A stretch of 64,000 nt of DNA from the NCBI GenBank assembly GCA_017515345.1, contig JAFWFZ010000008.1, positions 1 through 64,000 of the forward strand, written 5' to 3'. Shown one piece after another: positions 9,613 through 16,707 of this stretch (positions are counted from its first letter, which is position 1; each line of letters begins with the position of its first letter). The DNA is from Oscillospiraceae bacterium (GTDB lineage Bacteria > Bacillota > Clostridia > Oscillospirales > Oscillospiraceae). The notes beneath the pieces were generated by a model. That model was not told where the DNA came from and did no database searches. It worked only from the letters and a program-made list of their open reading frames with translations. A program made the translations under genes and the position numbers.

Positions 9613-9703
9613 CTGACGGCCTTTTTCCGCCCGCGCGGGCATACGTGCGCCTATTATACGCCGTCCGCGCCCTGTTTTTCAAGCGCCGCAGGGCGAAAAC
9701 CGC

Positions 9704-9732
9704 TTGAAAACAGACGGTTTGTATATTAAAAT
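9704..9732 (+). promoter_or_regulatory. Promoter for the DUF169 gene
   Basis: TTGAAA (9704-9709) and TAAAAT (9727-9732) are exactly 17 bases apart. The leader to the ATG at 9773 is about 35 bases and carries AGGAGG. Confidence 0.6.
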
Positions 9733-9772
9733 AAGATCACTACACAGGGAATACGCTTTAGGAGGGTCAACC

Positions 9773-10537
9773 ATGCAGAATAAACTTGTCAACGATTACT
9801 CCCCCCTTAAAAAGCTGGAGCTGGACTCGCCCCCCATCGGGGTCAAGTTCTCCTTTTTCCGGCCGGAGGGGCTGCCGCAGCTGGATATGGACGAAAAGCT
9901 CTCCCTCTGCGAAATGCTGAGGAAGTCCCAGCTTGAGAACAAGGCGTTCTACTTCTCCAAGGAAAACACGGAGACCTGCGTCGCCAAGATCTTCCTGGGG
10001 ATGGAGGAGATGACGCCCTTTGCCGAAAGCGGCCAGATCGGCCAGTGCCTGGGCGTGTTCGACGACGCCAGGGCAAACCAGAACTATTATCAGTACATCG
10101 CCATGTTGGATCGGGGCACCGTGAATTACGTGTCCTTCTGCCCCGCCGACCAGCTCATGTACGAGCCGGACGTGCTGGTCATCAGCGCGCGGCCCAACGT
10201 GGCGGAGGTGGTCATGCGCGCCATGACCTACGCCACCGGCGAGCTGTTTGAGTCCAGGTCCGCCGCAGTCATGGGCTGCACGTGGCTGCTCACCTACCCC
10301 TACAAGACCCAGAAGGTGAACTTCATCGTCCCCGCCTTCATCCACGGCCCCCACGGCCGGGAGCTGTACCCGGAGAACACCATCCTCATCGGCATCCCCT
10401 ACCGCTGGATCCCCACCATCCTCACGAGCCTGGACCGGATGACGATCCACCTGAGCTCCCACGCGTCAAAGGAGGCGTACCTCTCCGAGTTCGCGGGCAT
10501 CCTGGCGGAGCTGGGCGAGAAGGCCGCCAATCCGTAA
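9773..10537 (+). CDS. DUF169 family protein
   Basis: A 254-residue cytoplasmic protein. The start at 9773 follows AGGAGGGTCAACC; the upstream in-frame ATG lies inside the promoter. The opening SPPIGVKFSFFRPEGLP and the scattered cysteines (SLCEMLRKSQ, ETCVAKIFLG) are typical of DUF169, found in anaerobes and archaea near redox or C1 genes, with no established activity. No signal peptide or membrane helix is visible. It stands alone between its own promoter and the riboswitch promoter that starts four bases after its stop. Confidence 0.75.
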   Translation: MQNKLVNDYSPLKKLELDSPPIGVKFSFFRPEGLPQLDMDEKLSLCEMLRKSQLENKAFYFSKENTETCVAKIFLGMEEMTPFAESGQIGQCLGVFDDARANQNYYQYIAMLDRGTVNYVSFCPADQLMYEPDVLVISARPNVAEVVMRAMTYATGELFESRSAAVMGCTWLLTYPYKTQKVNFIVPAFIHGPHGRELYPENTILIGIPYRWIPTILTSLDRMTIHLSSHASKEAYLSEFAGILAELGEKAANP

Positions 10538-10540
10538 GGG

Positions 10541-10569
10541 TTGACAAGGGCGGCTCTGTCTGCTAAAAT
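10541..10569 (+). promoter_or_regulatory. Promoter of the riboswitch-permease transcript
   Basis: TTGACA (10541-10546), a 17-base spacer and TAAAAT (10564-10569) form a near-consensus promoter. The predicted transcript begins near 10576, two bases before the first paired base of the aptamer, so it makes the full riboswitch. Confidence 0.8.
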
Positions 10570-10577
10570 CGCCCTGT

Positions 10578-10673
10578 AATGAAGGGGAGTAGCTTGCAGC
10601 GGAAGCTGTTGTGCGGCGTCGTCAGGCCGGCGGAAACGCCCGGGCCGCATGAGTGAAAAGCAAGACCTTTATT
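10578..10673 (+). ncRNA. yybP-ykoY manganese riboswitch aptamer
   Basis: The conserved yybP-ykoY core is present: AAGGGGAGTAGC at the 5' side, GTCGTCAGGCCGGC in the middle, and AGCAAGACCTTT at the 3' side. The closing helix P1 pairs AATGAAGG (10578-10585) with CCTTTATT (10666-10673). That 3' strand is also the 5' part of the terminator that follows, so ligand-bound aptamer and terminator exclude each other. This is the layout of a Mn2+-activated transcriptional switch. Identification is from remembered family consensus, not from a covariance-model search. Confidence 0.88.
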
Positions 10674-10709
10674 GCGGGTATCCGCCTGCAATAAAGGTCT
10701 TTTTCTTTT
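10662..10709 (+). terminator. Riboswitch expression-platform terminator
   Basis: A perfect 14-base-pair stem (10662-10675 with 10688-10701), a 12-base loop and a T-rich tail TTTTTCTTTT. The 5' arm shares CCTTTATT with aptamer helix P1, so formation of P1 should prevent termination and allow the permease to be expressed. Confidence 0.85.
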
Positions 10710-10779
10710 GCTCCCGCATATACTTGTCCCAGGATCCATACGCGCCGATGATTCGGCATCAGAAAAGGTGGAGATACGA

Positions 10780-12039
10780 TTGACTCTCGCGATCATACTC
10801 TTTGCAGTGACCTACATCCTGCTGATGGTGTTCACCAAATACAGGGCGTACATCGCCGTGGGCTCCGCGATCCTGTTTCTGGCGGCGGGCATCCTGCCCG
10901 TCTCGGCAGTGCCCTCACGCATCGACTGGAACGTGATCATGATGCTGGTGGGCTCCATGGGCATCGTCTCCCTGTTCATCGCCTCGAAAATGCCCGCGCG
11001 GCTGGCGGATATCCTGATCGACCGGGTGCCCAACGTGAAGTGGGCTGTCATCGCGCTGAGCGTGTTCGCAGGCGTCATTTCCGCCTTCGTGGACAATGTG
11101 GCCACCGTGCTAATGGTGGCGCCCGTGGCGCTGATGATCGCGAAAAAGCTGGAGATCCGCCCCGCGCCCATCATCATCGCCATCGCCATCTCCTCCAATC
11201 TGCAGGGCGCCGCCACCCTGGTGGGCGACACCACCTCCATCCTGCTGGGCGGCTATGCGAACATGGACTTTCTGGATTTCTTCTGGTTTTTGGGACGGCC
11301 CGGCCTCTTCTGGATCACGGAGCTGGGAGCCCTGGCGGCCACGCTGATCCTGGCCTTTCTCTTCCGGAAGGAGAAGCAGCCCATTTCCTCCGGCGAACGC
11401 ACGGAGGTGACGGACTATTTCCCCACCGTGCTCCTGGTGGGTCTGGTGCTGCTGCTGATCGCGGCCTCCTTTATCCCCGGCAAACCCCCGGTCACCAACG
11501 GGCTCATCTGCGTGGCGCTGATGGTCATCGGCCTTGTGCGGGAGCTGCTCCGGGGCAACGCGGCAGCGGTGAAAAACGCCTTTAAGGAGATCGACTTCAC
11601 CACCCTCTTCATGCTGGCCGGCCTGTTCATCGTCATCGGCGGCATCACCGAGGCGGGCGTCATCGACGCCATCTCCCGCGTGCTGGTCAGCCTCTGCGGG
11701 GACAGCCTGTTCCTCAGCTACACGGTGATCGTCTGGTTCTCCGTGCTCATTTCCGCCTTCATCGACAACATCCCCTATGTGGCCACTATGCTGCCCGTGG
11801 TCACGGGCATGGCCTCGCTCATGGGCATCGAGCCCTATATCCTCTACTACGGGCTCCTGGTGGGCGCTACTCTGGGCGGCAACATCACCCCCATCGGCGC
11901 CTCCGCCAACATCACCGCCATCGGTATCCTGGAAAAGGAGGGCGTCGAGGTAAAACCTGCGGAGTTCATGAAAATGGGCGTCCCCTTCACCCTGGCCGCC
12001 GTCATCACGGGTTATGTGCTCATCTGGATCATCTTTTGA
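10780..12039 (+). CDS. ArsB/NhaD (SLC13-like) permease under Mn riboswitch control
   Basis: A 419-residue integral membrane transporter with 10-12 hydrophobic helices. TTG 10780 is taken as the start because AGGTGG lies eight bases before it and hydrophobic sequence begins at once; upstream ATGs would fall in the terminator. Ion-transporter-superfamily motifs appear twice, in inverted-topology halves: FVDNVATVLMVAP near residue 103 and FIDNIPYVATMLP near residue 327. A GGNITPIGASANI hairpin lies near residue 366. These resemble CitMHS, ArsB and NhaD carriers. The upstream yybP-ykoY switch usually controls Mn2+ export or homeostasis genes, so Mn2+ efflux is the inferred role; arsenite, Na+ or dicarboxylate transport remain possible. 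Confidence 0.8.
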   Translation: MTLAIILFAVTYILLMVFTKYRAYIAVGSAILFLAAGILPVSAVPSRIDWNVIMMLVGSMGIVSLFIASKMPARLADILIDRVPNVKWAVIALSVFAGVISAFVDNVATVLMVAPVALMIAKKLEIRPAPIIIAIAISSNLQGAATLVGDTTSILLGGYANMDFLDFFWFLGRPGLFWITELGALAATLILAFLFRKEKQPISSGERTEVTDYFPTVLLVGLVLLLIAASFIPGKPPVTNGLICVALMVIGLVRELLRGNAAAVKNAFKEIDFTTLFMLAGLFIVIGGITEAGVIDAISRVLVSLCGDSLFLSYTVIVWFSVLISAFIDNIPYVATMLPVVTGMASLMGIEPYILYYGLLVGATLGGNITPIGASANITAIGILEKEGVEVKPAEFMKMGVPFTLAAVITGYVLIWIIF

Positions 12040-12080
12040 TCTGTATGTGCCGTCCGCGCTGACGACGTCCTGATCGAAAT

Positions 12081-12124
12081 AAAACAGCCGCCCGGAAGTT
12101 ATGCTTCCGGGCGGCTGTTTTTAT
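12081..12124. terminator. Bidirectional terminator after the permease
   Basis: The arms AAAACAGCCGCCCGGAAG and its complement surround a short TTATG loop, with T runs leaving on both strands. It serves the plus-strand permease and the convergent minus-strand abrB-like gene. Confidence 0.85.
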
Positions 12125-12152
12125 TTTACAGGATATTCCGGGCCCGATGGGT

Positions 12153-12398
12153 TCAGGCTTTTTTCTTCAGTTCCTTCACACAGGCGGCACACACGTTCTT
12201 TCCCTTGTAATCCATGATGTTCTTGGCATTGCCGCAGAAGATACAGGCCGGTTCGTATTTCCGCAGGACGATCGCATCCTCGTCCACATAGATCTCCAGT
12301 GAATCCTTTTCCGCAATATCCAGGGTACGGCGAAGTTCAATGGGAAGCACGATCCTTCCCAGCTCATCGACTTTTCTAACGATCCCTGTAGATTTCAT
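12153..12398 (-). CDS. AbrB-family transcriptional regulator with C-terminal zinc ribbon
   Basis: An 81-residue DNA-binding protein. The start at 12398 follows AAAGGATG; the longer open frame upstream includes its promoter. The swapped-hairpin AbrB/SpoVT domain occupies residues 1-50 (GIVRKVDELGRIVLPIELRR). The tail has two CxxC pairs (CIFCGNA and CAACVKE) separated by a short linker, a likely zinc knuckle found in clostridial AbrB-like regulators. Bacillus AbrB controls the switch from exponential growth to stationary phase; the target set here is unknown. It is monocistronic. Confidence 0.85.
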   Translation of the reverse strand: MKSTGIVRKVDELGRIVLPIELRRTLDIAEKDSLEIYVDEDAIVLRKYEPACIFCGNAKNIMDYKGKNVCAACVKELKKKA

Positions 12399-12447
12399 TC
12401 GACCACATCCTTTCAGCTTTGCCTTCACTCCATTCTCCCGTATCAGC

Positions 12448-12476
12448 AATTTAGCACAGGAATCGGGAGATGTCAA
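12448..12476 (-). promoter_or_regulatory. Promoter of the AbrB-like gene
   Basis: TTGACA (12476-12471) and TAAATT (12453-12448) on the minus strand with 17 bases between. Upstream of it (12477-12540) the sequence is strikingly AT-rich, like an UP element or an autoregulatory AbrB site. Confidence 0.7.
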
Positions 12477-12601
12477 CAAATATCGGTAAGTTTTATATTT
12501 TTCTGTATTAAAATAAAATATAATTTCTAAAAAATGACCGAAATTTACAGCTCCGCACATCCGCCGAAGAGCCGGCACGCGGCCGGGGCCATGCACTCAG
12601 A

Positions 12602-14299
12602 TCACATTTTTTCCGGCGCGGTCACGCCGATGATCGCCAGGCAGTTCGCGATGACCGTACGCACGCAGGCGGCCAGCTTCAGCCGTGCCCTCAGCACGTC
12701 CTCCGCCTCCCCCTTGATGCGGCAGGCATTGTAAAACCGATGGAACCGGGCGGCCAGCTCAATGACGTAGCGGTTGATGCGGGAGGGGTCGTAATCCCTG
12801 GCCGCCAGGCGGATCTCCTCCGGCAGCAGGGAGAGCTGGCGGATCACGTCCCGCTCCGTCTCCGAGCTCAGGACCGAGACGTCCACCCGTGACATTGGCG
12901 GCACGGCAAACCCCTCCGCCGCCAGGGCGGCGATCAGGGTGCAGATCCTGGCGTGGGCGTACTGCACATAGTACACGGGGTTCTCGCTGTCCTGCCGGAT
13001 GGCAAGCCCCAGATCGAATTCCAGATGGGTGTCGGGCTTGGCGTTGAAGAAGAAGCGGCAGGCGTCCACCGAGATCTCGTCCAGCAGGTCGTTCAGGGTC
13101 AGCGCCTTGCCGGTGCGCTTGGAGACCTTCACCGTCTCCCCGTCTCTGGTGAGGCGCACCATCTGCATGATGAGGAAGTCCAGCCTGTCCGGGTCGATGC
13201 CCAGCGCCGGGGAGGTCATGGTGGACTTGAAGCGGATGGCGTGGCCGTGGTGGTCGGCGCCCCACACGTCGATGACCCGGTCGAAGCCCCGCACCGCGAA
13301 CTTGTTCCGGTGGTAGGCGATATCCACGGCGTAGTAGGTGTAGAACCCGTTGGAGCGGCGCAGCACCTCGTCCTTGTCCGCGCCCAGGTCCTTGTTTTTC
13401 AGCCAGAGGGCCCCGTCCTTCTCATAGGTGTAGCCGTTCTTCCGCAGGAGCTCCACCGTCTCCTCCACGTAGCCCGATTCGTGGAGGCTGCTCTCCAGAA
13501 ACCACTGGTCGAAGTCGATGCGGTACCGCTTCAGGTGCTTTTTCATGAGCTCGATGTTGTACTTGAGCCCGAACTCCGTGAAAGCGGCGCAGCGCTCCGC
13601 AGAGGGCATGTCCAGGTACTTCTCGCCGTCCCGCTCGTACAGCATGCGGGCCAGCTCACGGATGTCGTCCCCGTGGTAGCCGTTTTCGGGGAATTCCACC
13701 GCGTCCTCGCCCCGGATGAGCTGGATGTACCGCGCCTCGATGGAATGGGCGAACAGGTCCACCTGATTGCCCGCGTCGTTCACGTAGAACTCCCGCCACA
13801 CGCTGTAGCCGGCCCGCTCCAGCACGGAGGCAAGGGTATCGCCCAGCACGCCGCCCCGGGCGTTTCCGATGGTCATGGGACCCGTGGGATTGGCGGAGAC
13901 GAACTCCACCATCACCCGCTCACCGCGGCCGACGTCCACGCTGCCGTAGCCGTCGCCCTCGCTCTCCACGCTTGCCAGCACGGAGGCGTACCACTTATCC
14001 GACACGGTGAAATTCATAAAGCCCGGCCCGGCGATCTCCAGGGAGGAGAACAGGGTGCCCTCCAGCTCCATGTTGTCCCGGAGGATCTCCGCGATCTTCC
14101 GGGGGGGCATTTTCATCTGCTTGGCGCAGGCCATGGCATGGTTGGCGGCGTAGTCGCCGTTCTGGGTGTCCCTGGGGATCTCCACGGAGCCGCGGATCTC
14201 GCAGCCTGCGGGCAGCATCCCCTTCTCCGCCGCCTTTTCATAGGCGGAAGCGATCAGCTCTCCCACGCCGTTTTTTGCAGTTTCTATCCAATTCGCCAT
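12602..14299 (-). CDS. argS: Arginine--tRNA ligase
   Basis: A 565-residue class I aminoacyl-tRNA synthetase charging tRNA-Arg. The HIGH-equivalent region reads SANPTGPMTIGNARGG (about residues 115-130) and the KMSKS-equivalent reads KVSKRTG near residue 391. The N-terminal Add-1 tRNA-binding domain (YAANHAMACAKQMKMPP) and the C-terminal anticodon-binding DALR domain (INRYVIELAARFHRFYNACRI) are both complete. It follows the DUF1934 gene by ten bases, the same neighbour as ywiB-argS in Bacillus. Confidence 0.96.
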   Translation of the reverse strand: MANWIETAKNGVGELIASAYEKAAEKGMLPAGCEIRGSVEIPRDTQNGDYAANHAMACAKQMKMPPRKIAEILRDNMELEGTLFSSLEIAGPGFMNFTVSDKWYASVLASVESEGDGYGSVDVGRGERVMVEFVSANPTGPMTIGNARGGVLGDTLASVLERAGYSVWREFYVNDAGNQVDLFAHSIEARYIQLIRGEDAVEFPENGYHGDDIRELARMLYERDGEKYLDMPSAERCAAFTEFGLKYNIELMKKHLKRYRIDFDQWFLESSLHESGYVEETVELLRKNGYTYEKDGALWLKNKDLGADKDEVLRRSNGFYTYYAVDIAYHRNKFAVRGFDRVIDVWGADHHGHAIRFKSTMTSPALGIDPDRLDFLIMQMVRLTRDGETVKVSKRTGKALTLNDLLDEISVDACRFFFNAKPDTHLEFDLGLAIRQDSENPVYYVQYAHARICTLIAALAAEGFAVPPMSRVDVSVLSSETERDVIRQLSLLPEEIRLAARDYDPSRINRYVIELAARFHRFYNACRIKGEAEDVLRARLKLAACVRTVIANCLAIIGVTAPEKM

Positions 14300-14309
14300 C
14301 GTGTCACCC

Positions 14310-14738
14310 TCACTTCACGCTGATTTTGAAAATATTCTTGCTGATGATGATGTTCTCCACATCCACCGCGTAGTCGATGTTGAGCTCGCCGCCGGACTCA
14401 TCCAGCTCGCTGCTCAGGGAATAGGTCTCCACCCCCATGGTCATGGAGCCGTAGGGCGTATCATAGACGAAATAATGCTTTTTCCCCTGGCAGAACACCA
14501 TGTCGCCGGAGAACCCGCCGCTGCGGGACAGCGTCACCGTGTCCCCCTCCACCCGGAAGGTGGTGCGCACGTCCTGGGGGAAGCCCATGAGCTCGCTCTC
14601 CACATAGGAGATGGCGATGATCCCGCCCTCGCAGCTGTACTCGCCGTCGGTGATGAGCTCATAGCCCTCTCCGTTGGGGTCCGCTTCGTTCAGGGGCGTC
14701 TGCTGGCTGCCCCGTATGATCAGTGTAACTTCTCTCAT
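14310..14738 (-). CDS. DUF1934 (YwiB-like) beta-barrel protein
   Basis: A 142-residue protein predicted to be mostly beta strands. Its sequence (TLIIRGSQQT near the start, YVESELMGFPQDVRTTFRVEGD in the middle, DYAVDVENIIISKNIFKISVK at the end, here quoted only in part) fits the DUF1934/YwiB lipocalin-like family, which is routinely encoded directly upstream of argS in Firmicutes. No catalytic residues are known and the function is unproven. It lies between murI (14 bases) and argS (10 bases) in one operon. Confidence 0.8.
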   Translation of the reverse strand: MREVTLIIRGSQQTPLNEADPNGEGYELITDGEYSCEGGIIAISYVESELMGFPQDVRTTFRVEGDTVTLSRSGGFSGDMVFCQGKKHYFVYDTPYGSMTMGVETYSLSSELDESGGELNIDYAVDVENIIISKNIFKISVK

Positions 14739-14752
14739 ATCCCAATCCTCAG

Positions 14753-15568
14753 TCAGTATTTTTCAAGCGATACCTGGTCCACTTCGCCCCGGATCCCGGA
14801 GCCCAGGAACAGGGAGGCGACCTTCTCAAAGCCCTCGGCGGAGTCGGTGACGAAGTACCGTCTTTCTCCCGGCTCCCCGCTGCCCAGCGCGTCCGCGGCC
14901 CGGAGCGCAGCCGCCACCGCCTCCGCCGTCGCGGCGCCGGAGTCGATGAGAGACACGCCCTTGCCCATGTACGCCCCGATGACCCGGCTCAGCAGCGGAT
15001 AGTGGGTGCAGCCCAGCACCAGCGTATCCACCCCGGCGTTTTTCAGCGGCTCCAGATACTCCCGCACCACCGTTTCGATCACGACGTCTCCCGGCTCGGT
15101 GCGGCCGTTTTCCACCAGCGGAACGAACAGCGGACAGGCTCTGTCGAAGATCTCCGCCTTCGGGGCGTAGCGCCGGATGGCGGGAGCATAGGCCCCGCTG
15201 CGGATGGACGCCGGAGTGGCAATGAGCCCGATGCGGCCGTTTTTCGTGGAGGAGGCGGCCTTTTTTGCCGTGGCTTCCACCACGCCGAAGACCGGCACGT
15301 TCCCGCACGCCTTCTCCACCACGTCCAGCGCCGTGGTGCTCACGGTGCCGCAGGCCACCACCAGGGCCTTGATGTCAAAGCTCATAAGAAACGCCGCGTC
15401 CTGCCCCGCGTATCTTTTGATCGTCTCCCGGGAACGGGAGCCGTAGGGCACCCGGGACGTATCACCCAGATAGACGATATCCTCCCCCGGCAGCACCTCG
15501 CTCAGCCTCCGCACCGCGGTGAGGCCGCCCAGCCCGGAGTCGAACACCCCGATCGGTCTCAGATCCAT
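14753..15568 (-). CDS. murI: Glutamate racemase
   Basis: A 271-residue cofactor-independent racemase making D-glutamate for peptidoglycan. The start at 15568 has GGAGG six bases before it; an in-frame ATG 18 bases upstream lacks a site. The N-terminal FDSGLGGLTAVRRL and the second catalytic cysteine in LGCTHYP are canonical. The first catalytic cysteine sits in ACGTVSTTA where most family members have ACNTASA, so the Asn after Cys is Gly and the motif is altered, though both cysteines remain. It is first in the murI-DUF1934-argS unit. Confidence 0.88.
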   Translation of the reverse strand: MDLRPIGVFDSGLGGLTAVRRLSEVLPGEDIVYLGDTSRVPYGSRSRETIKRYAGQDAAFLMSFDIKALVVACGTVSTTALDVVEKACGNVPVFGVVEATAKKAASSTKNGRIGLIATPASIRSGAYAPAIRRYAPKAEIFDRACPLFVPLVENGRTEPGDVVIETVVREYLEPLKNAGVDTLVLGCTHYPLLSRVIGAYMGKGVSLIDSGAATAEAVAAALRAADALGSGEPGERRYFVTDSAEGFEKVASLFLGSGIRGEVDQVSLEKY

Positions 15569-15633
15569 GAAGCGCCTCCGAATCATAAGTCATTCTTACA
15601 TATGATATGCTATCCGCAAAAATAAAACAAGTA

Positions 15634-15654
15634 TTTCTTAAAAATAGTGTGGAA
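15634..15654 (+). repeat. Repeated upstream element, copy 1
   Basis: A 21-base sequence with core TTAAAAATAGTGTGG that occurs identically at 16086-16106. This copy lies 55 bases before the GTG of the small HTH gene and 30 bases before an extended -10 (TGGTAGAAT, 15681-15689). It is followed by AATTTT in both copies. It may be a shared operator or an alternative-sigma promoter. Confidence 0.8.
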
Positions 15655-15709
15655 ATTTTGTCCCAATCATCTCCGGCCTGTGGTAGAATGGGAAAGAGAG
15701 GTGAGCGTT

Positions 15710-16054
15710 GTGGAACTAACACAGGCAAAGAAGATCGTTCAGGAGCTTGCGGACGGTATCGACTCGACCACTGGTGAAATCTTCGACGACAACAGCGTTT
15801 TCAACAAACCAGAAGTCATCCGTGCGCTTTTTACGCTGTTGCATGCCGTTCCGGACGAGCTTGACCCCCTGCGTAACGCGGGAAAACCGTGGAACACAAT
15901 TGAGGACAACAAGCTGCGCGATGAATTCGCCCTGGGAGTAAAAATCAGCGATATCGCAAAAGAACACGGCCGCACGCGCGGAGCCATTGAAAGCCGGCTC
16001 GATTTGCTGGGACTTCAGAAAAAACCGTTTTGGTTTCTGAAAAGGAAACGATAA
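15710..16054 (+). CDS. Small protein with C-terminal helix-turn-helix
   Basis: A 114-residue protein. GTG 15710 is preceded by GAGGTGA at good spacing; the frame further upstream crosses the promoter. Residues 1-60 are acidic and helical with no recognised fold. Residues about 64-106 (FALGVKISDIAKEHGRTRGA, then IESRLDLLG) form a tri-helical unit like sigma-70 region 4 or a Myb-type DNA-binding module, ending in a basic tail FWFLKRKR. I do not recognise a named family. It shares an upstream element with the next gene and is probably a regulator or nucleic-acid-binding accessory protein. Confidence 0.6.
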   Translation: MELTQAKKIVQELADGIDSTTGEIFDDNSVFNKPEVIRALFTLLHAVPDELDPLRNAGKPWNTIEDNKLRDEFALGVKISDIAKEHGRTRGAIESRLDLLGLQKKPFWFLKRKR

Positions 16055-16085
16055 ACCCAACGAGGTTCCGGCCCCGGATAAGACT

Positions 16086-16106
16086 TTTCTTAAAAATAGT
16101 GTGGAA
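16086..16106 (+). repeat. Repeated upstream element, copy 2
   Basis: Identical over 21 bases to 15634-15654. Here it is followed by TATAAT at 16125-16130, 18 bases after its end, then by the start codon at 16184. The spacing to the -10 differs from copy 1 (18 against 29 bases), so it is unlikely to be only a -35 region. Confidence 0.8.
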
Positions 16107-16183
16107 TTTTTTCCGGAGCGGAGATATAATAAAGCATGATAAAAACGGCGGCGGATCGGCCGTCCCGGTCGCTGGAGGTCATT

Positions 16184-16591
16184 ATGTTCATCGAACTCTC
16201 CGAGCTTGAATACAGGCGTCTGCTGGACATGGTCTACATCGGAAACTGGATCCTCAACTCCACCAGGGAGAACGACCGGTTTGACGACTATGACATCATT
16301 GAGAGCAAGGTCTTTGCCAAATGTGCCGAGCTGGGCATGCACAAGCTCATCGACGTGAGCTCCGGCGCGGTGCTGCCCTCCCGCGCGTTTGAGGACGGCG
16401 GCATCCACGAGGCCATAGCGGATTATGAGAACGCCGTCTTTTTCGACATCCTGGCGGAGGAGCTGGCGAGGCGGGACATGGAGGCGGAGGGCATCCCCGA
16501 CTCCGACGTTTCGGAGCTCCAGCGGCGCATGGATGAATACCTGGATGAATTTGAGGAAAACGGGCTCGATAATCTCAGCCTCGATAAATGA
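16184..16591 (+). CDS. Acidic hypothetical protein
   Basis: A 135-residue soluble protein. ATG 16184 follows GGAGG with five bases between; the ATG at 16136 coincides with the expected transcription start and is rejected. The protein is acidic and helical throughout (for example DDYDIIESKVFAKCAELGMH and RRMDEYLDEFEENGLDN), with no signal peptide, membrane helix or motif I can name. A strong terminator follows 19 bases after the stop, so with its own -10 at 16125 it appears monocistronic. Confidence 0.6.
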   Translation: MFIELSELEYRRLLDMVYIGNWILNSTRENDRFDDYDIIESKVFAKCAELGMHKLIDVSSGAVLPSRAFEDGGIHEAIADYENAVFFDILAEELARRDMEAEGIPDSDVSELQRRMDEYLDEFEENGLDNLSLDK

Positions 16592-16610
16592 CGAACGGAA
16601 ACAACGGCAA

Positions 16611-16654
16611 ACGGACCTGCCCCAAGGCGCTCTCAGGGCAGGCCCGTTTTTTTT
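16611..16654 (+). terminator. Terminator of the acidic hypothetical gene
   Basis: Arms ACGGACCTGCCC and GGGCAGGCCCGT around a 13-base loop, one internal mismatch, followed by eight T. Confidence 0.8.
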
Positions 16655-16690
16655 GAAAAAGATCCCGGCCGGCATTCACCGGCCGGGATC
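16655..16690 (-). terminator. Terminator of the first enoate-reductase-like gene
   Basis: On the minus strand GATCCCGGCCGG pairs perfectly with CCGGCCGGGATC around a short loop and runs into TTTTTC. It faces the plus-strand terminator next to it. Confidence 0.8.
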
Positions 16691-16707
16691 CTGTTGCCCG
16701 GTTTCTT

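Noticed and set aside
15634-15660. Sigma-54 promoter in the repeated element
   Set aside because: GTGTGGAAATTTTG lacks the required GG-N10-GC spacing and no sigma-54 activator is encoded nearby.
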